In this document: positions 13,940-23,608 of the stretch, one piece after another
How the letters are laid out: each line of letters starts with the position of its first letter
How positions within the stretch are numbered: the first letter of the stretch is position 1
Assembly: GCA_016294075.1 (NCBI GenBank)
Contig: JAEDCQ010000012.1
Span: 1-46,898, forward strand
Source: Lachnospiraceae bacterium
Lineage (GTDB): Bacteria > Bacillota > Clostridia > Lachnospirales > Lachnospiraceae
DNA: 46,898 nt
Direction of reading: 5' to 3'
Program-made: the position numbers and the translations under genes
The notes under the pieces: model-generated
What the model saw: the letters and a program-made list of their open reading frames with translations, nothing else
Told to the model about the DNA's origin: nothing
The model's database searches: none

Positions 13940-15928
13940 CTATTCCTTTGCGAACTTAACTGTACGTCTTATGGTACGGTCTTCCACTGTTTCGGGCGTT
14001 GTAACGGTCTCCCCGTTTTCATCTGTCGTTGTCGAGCCCGGTATCGTAACCGAATATACGATTACAATAAAGCCATCCTCAGCCCCTTTGATACCGCTGA
14101 TATTAAATGTAACCGGGAAGCTGGTAGTTGTTTCTCTTTTTATTTCCACTCCGGCAGATGTCGTTAAAATGACAACCGCGCTTGTTCCTGCAACGTACTG
14201 CGCATCCTCTGCGGCCGGGCTTTCAATATTTCCCATAAAGCTGTAAGTTGCTTCTCCGGTACCGATGCTGATTTTAATATCCACAGTAGTTCCCTTTTCA
14301 ACCTCAACTCCTTCGGAATAACTCTGGTAGCATACAAGATTGGTAAGTGAGGGGTCATCGTGGGTTGTCTGACTGACAGTACCAACCTCAAGTCCGCTTT
14401 CAACCAATACAATCGTAGCATCCTCTTCGCTTAATCCGATTAGATTCGGGACCTTGATTTTTCCGACACCGGCACTGATGCTGACATATAACGTTACGCT
14501 GCTTCCCCGTTCTGCCATGCTGCCGCCCGCAGGAACCTGACTGATAATATTTCCTTTTTTTACTGAAGCAGACTCGCTTTCTTCCTTGACAGTCTGGAAA
14601 CCCTCTTTATTCAGCGTAGCGACCGCTTCTGCATAAGAAAGTCCTGTTACATCAGGAATAGCTACCATATTTTCGTCATTATCTGACGATGTCTGTGAAG
14701 AAGACGACATTTCCGTTATGGCTTCTGTTGTATTCTCTGTTGCATTTTCATTATCCGATGTAAATAATCCCATTTTTCTTCCGGCAAGCAAAATAACAAC
14801 TGCTCCAAAAAGAATTGCTGCAATAATGGCTAAAATTGTCGTAATTTTATCCATTTTGGAATCATCCTCGTCATCATCCTCGTCATCCTCTTCATATCTT
14901 GACGAATGCGGTTTTTCATCTATTTTCTTAGGACGTTTTTTCTTTGATGGTGAGGATTTGGAGTTATCCGAATTACTTCGCACGCGGATTGCTTCATCCA
15001 TCGAATCATGCTTTTTAGACTGCTTCTTAATCTGCCGCATATCCTGTTCACTGATTAGACGTGTGGATGCCTCTTCGTCCGGATCCACCATTTTCACAAA
15101 ATCCTCATCCGGGTGCATCAATGAGCGTTTCAAATCTTCAATCAGCTCTGCCATTGACTGATATCTTCTGTCAGGACTCTTCTGCGTACATTTAAATACA
15201 ATCTGCTCTACACTGATTGGGATTTCCGGTATATATTCTCTCGGAGACGGCATAGGCTCCTGTATATGCTTAATTGCAATTGCAACCGTCGTTTCTCCGT
15301 TAAAAGGCACACGTCCGGTAAGCATTTCAAACATAGTAATACCAAGGGAATAGATATCACTCTTTTCATCTGAATAACCGCCCCTTGCCTGCTCCGGAGA
15401 CGTATAATGTACAGAACCCATTACATTTGAAGTAATGGTGTTACTTGTTACGGCCTTTGCAATACCGAAATCCGTCACCTTAACTTTTCCGTCTTTACTA
15501 ATCATAATATTCTGAGGTTTAATATCCCTGTGAATAATATGATTACGATGTGCTGCTTCAATCCCCATGGAAACCTGAATCGCAATACTGATTGCTTCTT
15601 TTACGGATAAACGCGCCTTCTTTTCAATGTACTGCTTCAGCGTGATACCTTCTACGAGCTCCATAACAATGTAATAGGTTCCGCTTTCTTCTCCGACGTC
15701 ATATACATTTACGATATTCGGATGCATCATACCGGCTGCTGCCTGTGCTTCCGTTTTAAATTTGGAAACAAAATTCGCATTTTCCGAAAATTCCTGTTTC
15801 AAAACCTTAACGGCTACGAAACGGTTTAATTTATGACATTTTGCTTTATAGACATCCGACATCCCGCCGGTTCCGATTTTCTCAAGGATTTCGTAACGAT
15901 CTCCCACCATCATTCCGATCTTAATCAT
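13940..15928 (-). CDS. prkC: PASTA-domain Ser/Thr protein kinase (PrkC/PknB type)
   Basis: A 662-residue membrane kinase. The cytosolic Hanks domain (about 10-270) has the GTGGMSDVY loop, VAVKVLK, HRDIKPQNIM and DFG motifs. An acidic, charged linker (about 275-355) with an Asp/Glu run precedes one membrane helix (about 359-381). Outside are two PASTA repeats (PDVTGLSYAEA, PNLIGLSEEDA), which bind muropeptides or lipid II in this family, then a further C-terminal domain without PASTA features. The kinase links wall state to growth, spore germination and division. It overlaps prpC by four bases (ATGA), so kinase and phosphatase are translationally coupled. Confidence 0.96.
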   Translation of the reverse strand: MIKIGMMVGDRYEILEKIGTGGMSDVYKAKCHKLNRFVAVKVLKQEFSENANFVSKFKTEAQAAAGMMHPNIVNVYDVGEESGTYYIVMELVEGITLKQYIEKKARLSVKEAISIAIQVSMGIEAAHRNHIIHRDIKPQNIMISKDGKVKVTDFGIAKAVTSNTITSNVMGSVHYTSPEQARGGYSDEKSDIYSLGITMFEMLTGRVPFNGETTVAIAIKHIQEPMPSPREYIPEIPISVEQIVFKCTQKSPDRRYQSMAELIEDLKRSLMHPDEDFVKMVDPDEEASTRLISEQDMRQIKKQSKKHDSMDEAIRVRSNSDNSKSSPSKKKRPKKIDEKPHSSRYEEDDEDDDEDDSKMDKITTILAIIAAILFGAVVILLAGRKMGLFTSDNENATENTTEAITEMSSSSQTSSDNDENMVAIPDVTGLSYAEAVATLNKEGFQTVKEESESASVKKGNIISQVPAGGSMAERGSSVTLYVSISAGVGKIKVPNLIGLSEEDATIVLVESGLEVGTVSQTTHDDPSLTNLVCYQSYSEGVEVEKGTTVDIKISIGTGEATYSFMGNIESPAAEDAQYVAGTSAVVILTTSAGVEIKRETTTSFPVTFNISGIKGAEDGFIVIVYSVTIPGSTTTDENGETVTTPETVEDRTIRRTVKFAKE

Positions 15929-16668
15929 TCATTCACCTCGTCTGCAAACGGTTCTATCAGTATCACGGCGATATTGTCCTTTCCGCCGTTGTTATTAGCT
16001 GCTGCTACCAATGCTTCTGCTTTTTCGACAATATCTCTCTGTCCCTGCAGAATCATACGGATATCCTCATCTTCTATCATATTGGTTAATCCATCCGAGC
16101 ACATTAAAACAAAATCGCCTTTTTTCAGTTTTACCTGAAAAAAGTCAATTTCCAATTCATCCTCTGCCCCAATCGCCCGTGTAATAATATTCTTATCCGG
16201 ATGACTGCGTGCCTGTTCTCTTTTTATTCCGCCCATTCTCACCATTTCTTCCACAAGCGAATGGTCTATTGTAATCTGCTTAATCTCCTGATTAATAACA
16301 TAAAGGCGGCTGTCGCCGACATTTGCGACGCACATCTGTCCATCACGAATTGTAGCCGCAACAACCGTTGTTCCCATACCGTTTAAGCCCTCATTTTCTT
16401 GACTTTTCATACGGATATGGCTGTTTGCGCTCTTAATCGCTTTTTCGAGTACCGCAACGGAAGAATCTTCCTTCGCTTTCTCTATTTCCTCCACTATCGT
16501 TTCAATCGTATACTTTGATGCATAATCTCCTGCATTATGCCCTCCCATACCATCTGCTACGATAAAGAGATTGTCAAGTCGTCCAACCGGAATTTCAGAA
16601 GTAAATACATAGTCCTGGTTCAGTTTTCGTTTTTTTCCGATATCTGTAATCGAAAATGTTTTTAGCAT
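15925..16668 (-). CDS. prpC: PP2C-type Ser/Thr protein phosphatase (PrpC/Stp1)
   Basis: This 247-residue soluble phosphatase reverses phosphorylation by the adjacent PASTA kinase. Metal-binding PP2C motifs are all present: RKLNQD near the start, VADGMGGHNAGD, GMGTTVV, VGDSRLY, MCSDGLTN and the late GGKDNIAV. I chose the ATG at 16668; it lies 5 bases after AAGGAG, while another ATG three bases earlier is too close. The rlmN stop is 11 bases upstream. The gene overlaps prkC by four bases. Confidence 0.96.
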   Translation of the reverse strand: MLKTFSITDIGKKRKLNQDYVFTSEIPVGRLDNLFIVADGMGGHNAGDYASKYTIETIVEEIEKAKEDSSVAVLEKAIKSANSHIRMKSQENEGLNGMGTTVVAATIRDGQMCVANVGDSRLYVINQEIKQITIDHSLVEEMVRMGGIKREQARSHPDKNIITRAIGAEDELEIDFFQVKLKKGDFVLMCSDGLTNMIEDEDIRMILQGQRDIVEKAEALVAAANNNGGKDNIAVILIEPFADEVNE

Positions 16669-16678
16669 CATATCTCCT

Positions 16679-17713
16679 TTATTCTGCGTCATTATGCAAA
16701 ACCCGACGTCTGAGCTGGCCGCACGCTCCATCTATATCCCGGCCCATTTCCCTTCTAATAGTAACATTAATTCCGTTTTTTTCAAGTTTATTTTTAAATG
16801 CAAGGATTTCCTGCCGGCTCCCTCTCTTAAAGTCCCTCTCCTTTATCGGATTAACAGGAATCAGATTCACATGCCCTGCATATTTTGCCGCAATTGCAAT
16901 AAGCTCTTCGGCATCCTCCTTTGTATCGTTTACACCGCCCACCAGACTATACTCAAATGTGACCCTTCTTCCGGTCTGTTTATAGTAATAACCGCAAGCC
17001 TCCAATACCTCCTTTAAGGTGTATGTATTGGCAATGGGCATAAGCGCTTTTCTCTTTTCATCGGTTGTGGCATGTAAAGAAAGAGCCAACGTTATCTGCA
17101 GCTTTTCCTGTGCAAGCCGTCTTATCTGGGGTACCAATCCGCATGTGGACACGGTAATGTTTCTCTGGCTGATATGCAGTCCGTCTTCATTTGTCAAAAG
17201 CTTTACAAACCGCACAAAATTTTCATAATTATCAAGAGGCTCACCGGTTCCCATCACCACAACATTCGATACCCGCTCGCCCGTATCACGCATAATTGCA
17301 TAAATCTGCTCAAGCATCTCGGAAGGAAGAAGATTCCGAATCCAGCCATCCAATGTGGACGCACAGAAACGACACCCCATTTTGCAGCCAACCTGCGAAG
17401 AAATACAAACGCTGTTTCCATGCTTATAACGCATAAATACGCTTTCAACGAGATTACCGTCCGATAAGGCAGATAAATATTTCCTCGTTCCGTCCAATGC
17501 AGACTCCTGCATCTGTACCTTCTTTAAACAAGTGTATTCATACGTGTTCTTCAGGCTTTGGCGCATATCCTTTGAAAGATTTGTCATCTCTTCAAAATCC
17601 GCTGCCAGCTTCTGATGCATCCATTGATAAACCTGAACAGCACGAAATGGTGGCAGTCCGCATGCTTTAAATTCATCCTTCAGTTCATCTAACGTTAAGG
17701 ATTTTATATCCAT
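16679..17713 (-). CDS. rlmN: 23S rRNA (adenine2503-C2)-methyltransferase RlmN
   Basis: A radical SAM methyltransferase that places the C2 methyl on A2503 of 23S rRNA and A37 of some tRNAs. The [4Fe-4S] cluster motif is CKMGCRFC (Cys110, Cys114, Cys117). Other family motifs include MGTGEPLDNY, STCGLVPQI, SLHA and a C-terminal GACGQL holding the second reactive Cys. Length 344 is normal. It lies one base after the rsmB stop and just before prpC, so the row rsmB-rlmN-prpC-prkC-rsgA is one transcript in all likelihood. Confidence 0.97.
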   Translation of the reverse strand: MDIKSLTLDELKDEFKACGLPPFRAVQVYQWMHQKLAADFEEMTNLSKDMRQSLKNTYEYTCLKKVQMQESALDGTRKYLSALSDGNLVESVFMRYKHGNSVCISSQVGCKMGCRFCASTLDGWIRNLLPSEMLEQIYAIMRDTGERVSNVVVMGTGEPLDNYENFVRFVKLLTNEDGLHISQRNITVSTCGLVPQIRRLAQEKLQITLALSLHATTDEKRKALMPIANTYTLKEVLEACGYYYKQTGRRVTFEYSLVGGVNDTKEDAEELIAIAAKYAGHVNLIPVNPIKERDFKRGSRQEILAFKNKLEKNGINVTIRREMGRDIDGACGQLRRRVLHNDAE

Positions 17714-17714
17714 A

Positions 17715-19076
17715 TCACTTTATGTTCCTTTTTAGTCTTGCCATAAAAAATCCATCCGAGCTTTCCGTCGGTAATAATGTCAGATACCCTTTTTTTGTAT
17801 CATCATTATGTAGTCCTTCCGGGAGATACGGATTTAGACTTTCCAAAGTAAATCCGTACTGTTTCATCAAATAAGAAACCATCTGCTCGTTTTCTTCTTT
17901 TCTTAATGTACATGTGCTGTAAATCAGCGTTCCACCGGGTTTAACATATTCCCACACCGTGTCTGCAATCTCTTTTTGCAATACAGCAAGCTCCGCAAAT
18001 GCCTTTTCCGTCAGCCGATAACGGATTTCGGGCTTTCTTCCCATAATACCAAGCCCCGAACAGGGAATATCCATAAGAAGCACATCCGCTTTATTTATCA
18101 CACTCTCATCCTTTATCCGTGCATCCCAGAGCTTGACCTGCAGGGAATCTGCATGAAGACGTTTTTTATTTTCTAAGATTAATTGTACTTTGTTGTCGGA
18201 AACATCCCTAGCATCTACGACACCGTTTCCGTTTAACTTATCACATGCATGAAGAGCTTTGCCGCCCGGAGCACTGCAGACATCCAGGATATAATCATTT
18301 TCCCTGATACCCGCTATCTCACATACCAGCATACTGCTGATATCCTGAATCGCATAATGCCCCTTTGTAAAGTTTTCATCATTCTTTATATTACCGGATT
18401 GTGTCAATTCATAAGCATAGGGAAGCCATGGATGCGCTTTTACCGTAATTCCAAGCCGCTCCCAGTTTGCCAACAGCTCCTCTTTTTGTGCCTCGGAAAG
18501 CTTCTGTGACACTCTGACACAGACCGGTCGCTCCGTAAAATATCCTTTCAGAATCTGTTCCGCGGTCTCAATCCCATACTGTTTTACCAATATTTCTGTT
18601 ATGGTTTCCGGCATTGAATATAAAACGGAAAATGCCGCTATGGGATTTTCTGTTTTATCCGGATACGGAATATCATCTTTATTCCGTACAATGGTACGCA
18701 ACACACCGTTAACAAATCCCTTTAGTGATCCAAATCCCCTTTTTGCCGCCAGTTTTACCGCTTCATTGCAGACTGCGGAATCCGGAACCTTATCCAGATA
18801 CATAATCTGATAAACGCTTGTGCGCATCAGACTTCTTATAAAAGGCTTCATTTTTGAGGCAGGAACCTTTGAGAAACGATTCAGTATATAATCAATCGTA
18901 ATCTGCCTCTCAATGGTTCCCTCTGTTACTTTTTTTAAAAAAGCCCTGTCAAAAGAAGGCAGATAAGCATATTTATCCAATACGTTTCTAATCAGTATAT
19001 GGCTGTACTCTCTTCCCTGCGTAATTTCCATTACCATTTCTACTGCCAATTGCCTGATATTTTCTTTCTTTTCCAC
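17715..19076 (-). CDS. rsmB: 16S rRNA (cytosine967-C5)-methyltransferase RsmB
   Basis: RsmB methylates C967 of 16S rRNA. The N-terminal NusB-like RNA-binding domain (about 1-140) is followed by a SAM domain with DVCSAPGGKALH, the catalytic Cys in DIPCSGLG and a second Cys in YSTCTL. Length (453) is as expected. The start appears to be a GTG at 19076, six bases after AGGAG. The gene follows the zinc peptidase gene by about 50 bases on the same strand. Confidence 0.96.
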   Translation of the reverse strand: MEKKENIRQLAVEMVMEITQGREYSHILIRNVLDKYAYLPSFDRAFLKKVTEGTIERQITIDYILNRFSKVPASKMKPFIRSLMRTSVYQIMYLDKVPDSAVCNEAVKLAAKRGFGSLKGFVNGVLRTIVRNKDDIPYPDKTENPIAAFSVLYSMPETITEILVKQYGIETAEQILKGYFTERPVCVRVSQKLSEAQKEELLANWERLGITVKAHPWLPYAYELTQSGNIKNDENFTKGHYAIQDISSMLVCEIAGIRENDYILDVCSAPGGKALHACDKLNGNGVVDARDVSDNKVQLILENKKRLHADSLQVKLWDARIKDESVINKADVLLMDIPCSGLGIMGRKPEIRYRLTEKAFAELAVLQKEIADTVWEYVKPGGTLIYSTCTLRKEENEQMVSYLMKQYGFTLESLNPYLPEGLHNDDTKKGYLTLLPTESSDGFFMARLKRNIK

Positions 19077-19129
19077 GCATTTCTCCTACTTCCGGTTCAA
19101 ATAATTGCTCCGCAAAACATCATTATAGA

Positions 19130-19837
19130 TTAATCGTCTCTTCTTCTGCCAAACAGCAACACCAGCCTGAGAAGCTGTAATATGGAAGCCGCTGCCGCTG
19201 CCACATATGTCATGGCTGCTGCCGATAACACCTTCCTTGTATGCTCCACTTCATTACGTCCTAATATTCCGTACTGTTCAACCATGGCAAGAGCCCTTTT
19301 GGAAGCATTGAATTCCACGGGCAGTGTAACAATCTGGAACAATACAGCCAAAGAAAAAACCCAGATACCAATCTGAACCAACAGATAATTACCTCCAAGC
19401 AATATACCGAGCAGTATAATCGGAATCCCCAGACGGGAGCCGATATTAGCGGCCGGTACGATAGCCGTACGCAGTTTTAACGGTCCGTACTCTTCCTTAT
19501 GCTGAATCGCATGCCCGCATTCATGAGCAGCTACCCCGATTGCCGCAACAGACGTGGACGAATACGTTGCATCCGATAACCTGAGCATTTTAGAACGAGG
19601 GTCATAATGGTCCGTTAAATTGCCGCCGATATGCTCAATTCCGACATCATATATCCCGTTCTGATGCAGAATACGCTCTGCAGCTTCCGCTCCTGTCATA
19701 CCGCTTGTACTGCGTATTCTTTTATATTTATTGAATGTAGAATTTACCTTTGCGGAAGCGGCAATTGAAAATATTGCGCCGATTATTACTAAAATATAAG
19801 TCCAATCCAAACCATAATAGAATCCGTAATATCCCAT
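19130..19837 (-). CDS. YugP-type zinc metallopeptidase (Zn_peptidase_2), membrane
   Basis: A 235-residue membrane protein with an N-terminal helix (about 10-28) and further C-terminal helices, with the zinc motif HECGH (AAHECGHAIQHKE) in the centre. This matches the YugP/Zn_peptidase_2 family. Substrates are unknown; a role in membrane protein quality control is family-level speculation. AAGGAGG precedes the ATG. The gene sits between fmt and rsmB, the common Firmicutes order def-fmt-zinc peptidase-rsmB-rlmN, supporting a housekeeping role. Confidence 0.93.
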   Translation of the reverse strand: MGYYGFYYGLDWTYILVIIGAIFSIAASAKVNSTFNKYKRIRSTSGMTGAEAAERILHQNGIYDVGIEHIGGNLTDHYDPRSKMLRLSDATYSSTSVAAIGVAAHECGHAIQHKEEYGPLKLRTAIVPAANIGSRLGIPIILLGILLGGNYLLVQIGIWVFSLAVLFQIVTLPVEFNASKRALAMVEQYGILGRNEVEHTRKVLSAAAMTYVAAAAASILQLLRLVLLFGRRRDD

Positions 19838-19848
19838 GATTTTCCTCC

Positions 19849-20784
19849 TTAATTAGGGAACTGCATTCCTATTTCTATCGGATAGCCTAACAAAAATGCA
19901 GAAGCCTTCATTCTTTTCTTTCCTTCCAATTGTACCTCTTTTATAACAAGACATCCTTTTTTTGTCATAATGCCAAAGCTGTCCTTAGACACGGCACATA
20001 CATAACCGCATGCTGCATCCGTATCGACATCCGTATCAACATCCGCATCCCATATTTTTAAAGTTTTACCTTTATAATAAGTATACGCACTCGGCCATGA
20101 ATTTAAGCCACGGATTTTACGCTCCAGCACAACTGCCTCCTGCGAAAAATCAAGCTTGCCAAAATCTTTTTTTAACATTTTTGCATAACTGCTTTTATCA
20201 TCATCCTGTTTTTCGGGTTTTAATTCCCCCTTTTCAATTTTAGGAAGTGCCCCGACAATCAAGGAGGCACCGCATTCTGCCAATTTATCAAACAGACTGG
20301 CACCTGTTTCCTTTGGGGAAAGCTTTACTTTCTCCTGCATCAGAATATCTCCGGTATCCAATCCCTCATTCATCTGCATAATGGTTACACCGCTCTCCTC
20401 TTCACCATCGATGACTGCCCACTGAATCGGTGCAGCACCACGGTATTTGGGCAATAAGGAGGCATGAATATTGACACAGCCAAACTTAGGCATCTCTAAA
20501 ATTTCTTTGGAAAGGATCTGTCCGAATGCCGCAACCACAAAAATATCCGCTTCAAATCTGCGAAGCTTACTTACTGCATCCGGTGCTTTTATTTTTTCCG
20601 GTTGAAATACCTCTATTCCATGCTCTAAAGCACATGCTTTGACCGGCGATATCTGAAGTTCTTTACCTCTTCCCTTTGGTTTATCCGGCTGTGTAACAAC
20701 ACCTGTTACCTCATGGCCGGCCTTTATAATAGCTTCTAATGCCCCGACCGCAAAATCCGGCGTTCCCATAAATACGACTTTCAT
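19849..20784 (-). CDS. fmt: methionyl-tRNA formyltransferase
   Basis: Fmt formylates initiator Met-tRNA with 10-formyltetrahydrofolate. Present are VFMGTPDFAV at the N-terminus, NIHASLLPKYRGAAPI with the catalytic Asn/His, and GDILMQ, followed by a C-terminal OB-like domain (about 205-311). A short low-complexity DVDTDVDTD insert sits around 255 and looks like a slippage-prone repeat. The gene lies 23 bases after def; together they add and remove the N-formyl group. Confidence 0.97.
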   Translation of the reverse strand: MKVVFMGTPDFAVGALEAIIKAGHEVTGVVTQPDKPKGRGKELQISPVKACALEHGIEVFQPEKIKAPDAVSKLRRFEADIFVVAAFGQILSKEILEMPKFGCVNIHASLLPKYRGAAPIQWAVIDGEEESGVTIMQMNEGLDTGDILMQEKVKLSPKETGASLFDKLAECGASLIVGALPKIEKGELKPEKQDDDKSSYAKMLKKDFGKLDFSQEAVVLERKIRGLNSWPSAYTYYKGKTLKIWDADVDTDVDTDAACGYVCAVSKDSFGIMTKKGCLVIKEVQLEGKKRMKASAFLLGYPIEIGMQFPN

Positions 20785-20807
20785 AAGAATTTCCTTTCTG
20801 TCATCTT

Positions 20808-21296
20808 TTATTCTTCGTCATCATCCCCGTTTTCTGTTTCAACATTTACCAGTTCACCTTCTACACGCTCCGTATAAAGATGTCCGTCCAGATGCTCCAA
20901 TTCATGACAGATGGCACGTGCCATTAGTTCAGTACCTTCAATGGTAAAAGGTTCCATATTTTCATTGTATGCCATTGCCTTCACATAATTCGGACGTGTC
21001 ACTATTCCCGATTTACCCGGCACACTCAGGCATCCTTCATAGCCGGTCTGTTCCCCACTGGTTTCCACAATACGTGGATTAATCATTAATATGGGGTCCT
21101 CTCCTGTTGTATCAATCACAACAATACGTTTTAGTATTCCGACCTGAGGTGCCGCAAGCCCGACACCATTTGCTTCATACATTGTTTCAAACATATCGTC
21201 AATCAATTCCAATGTACGTTCCGATACTTCTTTTACTTCCTTACATGTCTTAGAAAGAATCGGGTCTCCGATCTCACGAATTTCTCTTACTGCCAT
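20808..21296 (-). CDS. def: peptide deformylase
   Basis: Def removes the formyl group from nascent chains using an Fe2+/Zn2+ site. Motif 1 is GVGLAAPQVG, motif 2 EGCLS (Cys89) and motif 3 HELEHLDG (His131, Glu132, His135). Length 162 is typical of type 1 enzymes. GAGAGGAAAAA precedes the ATG. It lies between priA and fmt, the classic order priA-def-fmt. Confidence 0.97.
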   Translation of the reverse strand: MAVREIREIGDPILSKTCKEVKEVSERTLELIDDMFETMYEANGVGLAAPQVGILKRIVVIDTTGEDPILMINPRIVETSGEQTGYEGCLSVPGKSGIVTRPNYVKAMAYNENMEPFTIEGTELMARAICHELEHLDGHLYTERVEGELVNVETENGDDDEE

Positions 21297-21342
21297 TTTT
21301 TCCTCTCATTCTGCCTGTAAAGACGGCTTTTTAGTCAAGTTC

Positions 21343-23568
21343 CTAAAACGGGTGAATTGGGTCAAAGTCAAACATTACACTTGGTATATTTCCTTTAACA
21401 GCATCCGTTTCTTTTTCCAATATATCCTTAATTTGAATCAGAAGTTCTTCTTCTGCTGATTTTATCATAAATACCTGTCTGTATACATCATTAATTTTTT
21501 GAATTCCCGCAGGTGTCGGTCCTATGATAACGGCTTCCGGATGTGATTTGCATATAAGCGCTGCCAGCTTTCCGGCAAAGTCTTCTGCTTCTTTTTGTAC
21601 TTTTGAGGATACCATTACCGCTAAAATATGACATACCGGCGGATACGACAGCATTTTTCGATATAATATTTCTTCCTCATAAAAGCCTTCATAATCCTGA
21701 TTTGCGGCATGTATAATGCTGTAATGCTCAGGCTGATATGTCTGAATCACAACCTCTCCCGCACTTTTTCCTCTTCCTGCCCTTCCGGAAGCCTGTGTCA
21801 GGAGCGCAAAGGTACGTTCTCCTGCACGATAATCATTTGCCGCTAACGACAAATCTGCAGCAATGATTCCCATTAATGTTACGTTCGGAAAATCATGTCC
21901 CTTCACAATCATCTGTGTGCCCAACAAAATATCCGCATTTCCTTCCTTAAATGAAGATAGTATTTTCTCATAGCTGTCCTTCTGCTTTGTTGTGTCCCCA
22001 TCCATCCTGAGAATACGAACACCCGGGAAAAGCTGATGAAGCTGTTCCTCTAACCTCTCCGTTCCGGCCCGGAAGCCCAAAAGGTATTTGGACAAGCATT
22101 TGGGACAAACCTTAGGCTTTTGAATAGTATACCCGCAATAATGGCAGACCATCATACCGTTTTTATGCTCTGATAAAGAAATATCACAATGCGGGCATTT
22201 CATAACATAGCCGCAGCTTCTGCAGGAAACAAAGCCGGCATATCCCCGTCTGTTTAAAAACAACATGATTTGCTCTTTTCTCTGCAGGCGGTCCGCAATC
22301 AGCTCCTGTAGTTTTCTTGAAAAAACCAAGCGGTTCCCCTCTTTTAATTCCTTACGCAAATCAACCGTATGTACAAGCGGAAGCTCTCTGCCTGTCACAC
22401 GTTCTGTTAATTTATACAGCTTATATTCTCCGTTTTTTGCATGGTAACATGAATCAACGGACGGAGTAGCCGATCCGAGTACAAGACTGCTGCCTGTCAT
22501 TTCGGCAAGCTTACGCGCTACCTCTCTTGCATGATACCTTGGCATTCCCTCACTTTTATAGCTGCTTTCATGCTCCTCATCCATTATTATCAGTCCAAGA
22601 TTGGAAAAAGGCGTAAAAAGGGCAGAGCGCGGTCCGATAATGACATCCAATTCGCCCTTCTTTGCCCTCATAAACTGGTCGTATTTTTCCCCATAAGACA
22701 AGGAGGAATTAATAATCGATACACGGTCTTTAAAATGATGATAAAAACGAAGCACGGTCTGATAGGTCAAAGCAATTTCAGGTATCAGAAAAATTGCCTG
22801 CTTTCCTTCTCTTACCGCCTCTTTTATCATCCGGATATATACTTCCGTCTTACCGCTTCCGGTTACTCCGAAAAGAAGATAGGTCTTACGGATTCCGCTT
22901 CGGTAATCGTTTATAAAATCCTCTGTAATTTCCTGTTGTGCAGGAAGCAGGACTTTATCATTTTCCCTATTTTCATTAATGATTACGGGATTTCTGAAAT
23001 AATCCTGCACATGTACGGTTAATACACCCTGCTCCTTAAGTTTATCCAATGTCACCGGAGAAACATTCAGCTTGCCTCTTACAAGCTGATAATCAAGAAC
23101 TCTTTCCTTTATCAGTTCCTCCAAAAGCCTTGCCCTTGCACTTTGATGCTTGCGTTTATATTCCGACAAAAGAAGAAGTGCCTCCTCTTTTTCCATACAC
23201 AGCTCTATTGTCTTTTTCTCTTTTGGCTTTACGGTTTTTTTCACGGGAAGAACAACCTTTAATGCCTGAATCATGGTTGAGCCGTAATGCTCCTTTATCC
23301 ATGCGGCAAGCTGTATCATTCTTCCGTCTATATCATCCCGTGTAACAAGAACATTCTCTATTTCTTTTATTTTTTGAACCGGAATATCCGCATAATCCGA
23401 TAAAGCTACTACATATCCTTTTACCGGCTTGTTCCCTTTACCGAAAGGAACACTGACACATGCACCGATTGTAACAGAATCTGCCAATTCCTCTTTTATT
23501 CTGTAAGTAAACGGTCGGTCCACGCTTTCATGGGATATATCCACTATGATTTCTGCGTACTTCGGCAT
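21343..23568 (-). CDS. priA: primosomal replication restart helicase PriA
   Basis: PriA recognises stalled or repaired forks and reloads the replisome. The 741-residue protein has an N-terminal 3'-end and DNA-binding region (1-200), Walker A GVTGSGKTEVY (about 232-242), DEEH box (about 330), a zinc-binding insert with Cys pairs in CRSCGYVMKCPHC, HYCGY and CPKC, and motif VI QASGRAGR. The ATG at 23568 follows GGAGGAAGGA closely; an upstream in-frame ATG is less likely. It follows murE by about 40 bases and starts the priA-def-fmt row. Confidence 0.97.
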   Translation of the reverse strand: MPKYAEIIVDISHESVDRPFTYRIKEELADSVTIGACVSVPFGKGNKPVKGYVVALSDYADIPVQKIKEIENVLVTRDDIDGRMIQLAAWIKEHYGSTMIQALKVVLPVKKTVKPKEKKTIELCMEKEEALLLLSEYKRKHQSARARLLEELIKERVLDYQLVRGKLNVSPVTLDKLKEQGVLTVHVQDYFRNPVIINENRENDKVLLPAQQEITEDFINDYRSGIRKTYLLFGVTGSGKTEVYIRMIKEAVREGKQAIFLIPEIALTYQTVLRFYHHFKDRVSIINSSLSYGEKYDQFMRAKKGELDVIIGPRSALFTPFSNLGLIIMDEEHESSYKSEGMPRYHAREVARKLAEMTGSSLVLGSATPSVDSCYHAKNGEYKLYKLTERVTGRELPLVHTVDLRKELKEGNRLVFSRKLQELIADRLQRKEQIMLFLNRRGYAGFVSCRSCGYVMKCPHCDISLSEHKNGMMVCHYCGYTIQKPKVCPKCLSKYLLGFRAGTERLEEQLHQLFPGVRILRMDGDTTKQKDSYEKILSSFKEGNADILLGTQMIVKGHDFPNVTLMGIIAADLSLAANDYRAGERTFALLTQASGRAGRGKSAGEVVIQTYQPEHYSIIHAANQDYEGFYEEEILYRKMLSYPPVCHILAVMVSSKVQKEAEDFAGKLAALICKSHPEAVIIGPTPAGIQKINDVYRQVFMIKSAEEELLIQIKDILEKETDAVKGNIPSVMFDFDPIHPF

Positions 23569-23608
23569 TCCTTCCTCCAGACGCAGGATGCGTTTATGCT
23601 TCCTGCTT

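Noticed and set aside
14718..15161. Ser-rich plus-strand frame opposite the PASTA kinase
   Set aside because: Antisense shadow of the acidic linker codons; the kinase is clearly the real gene.
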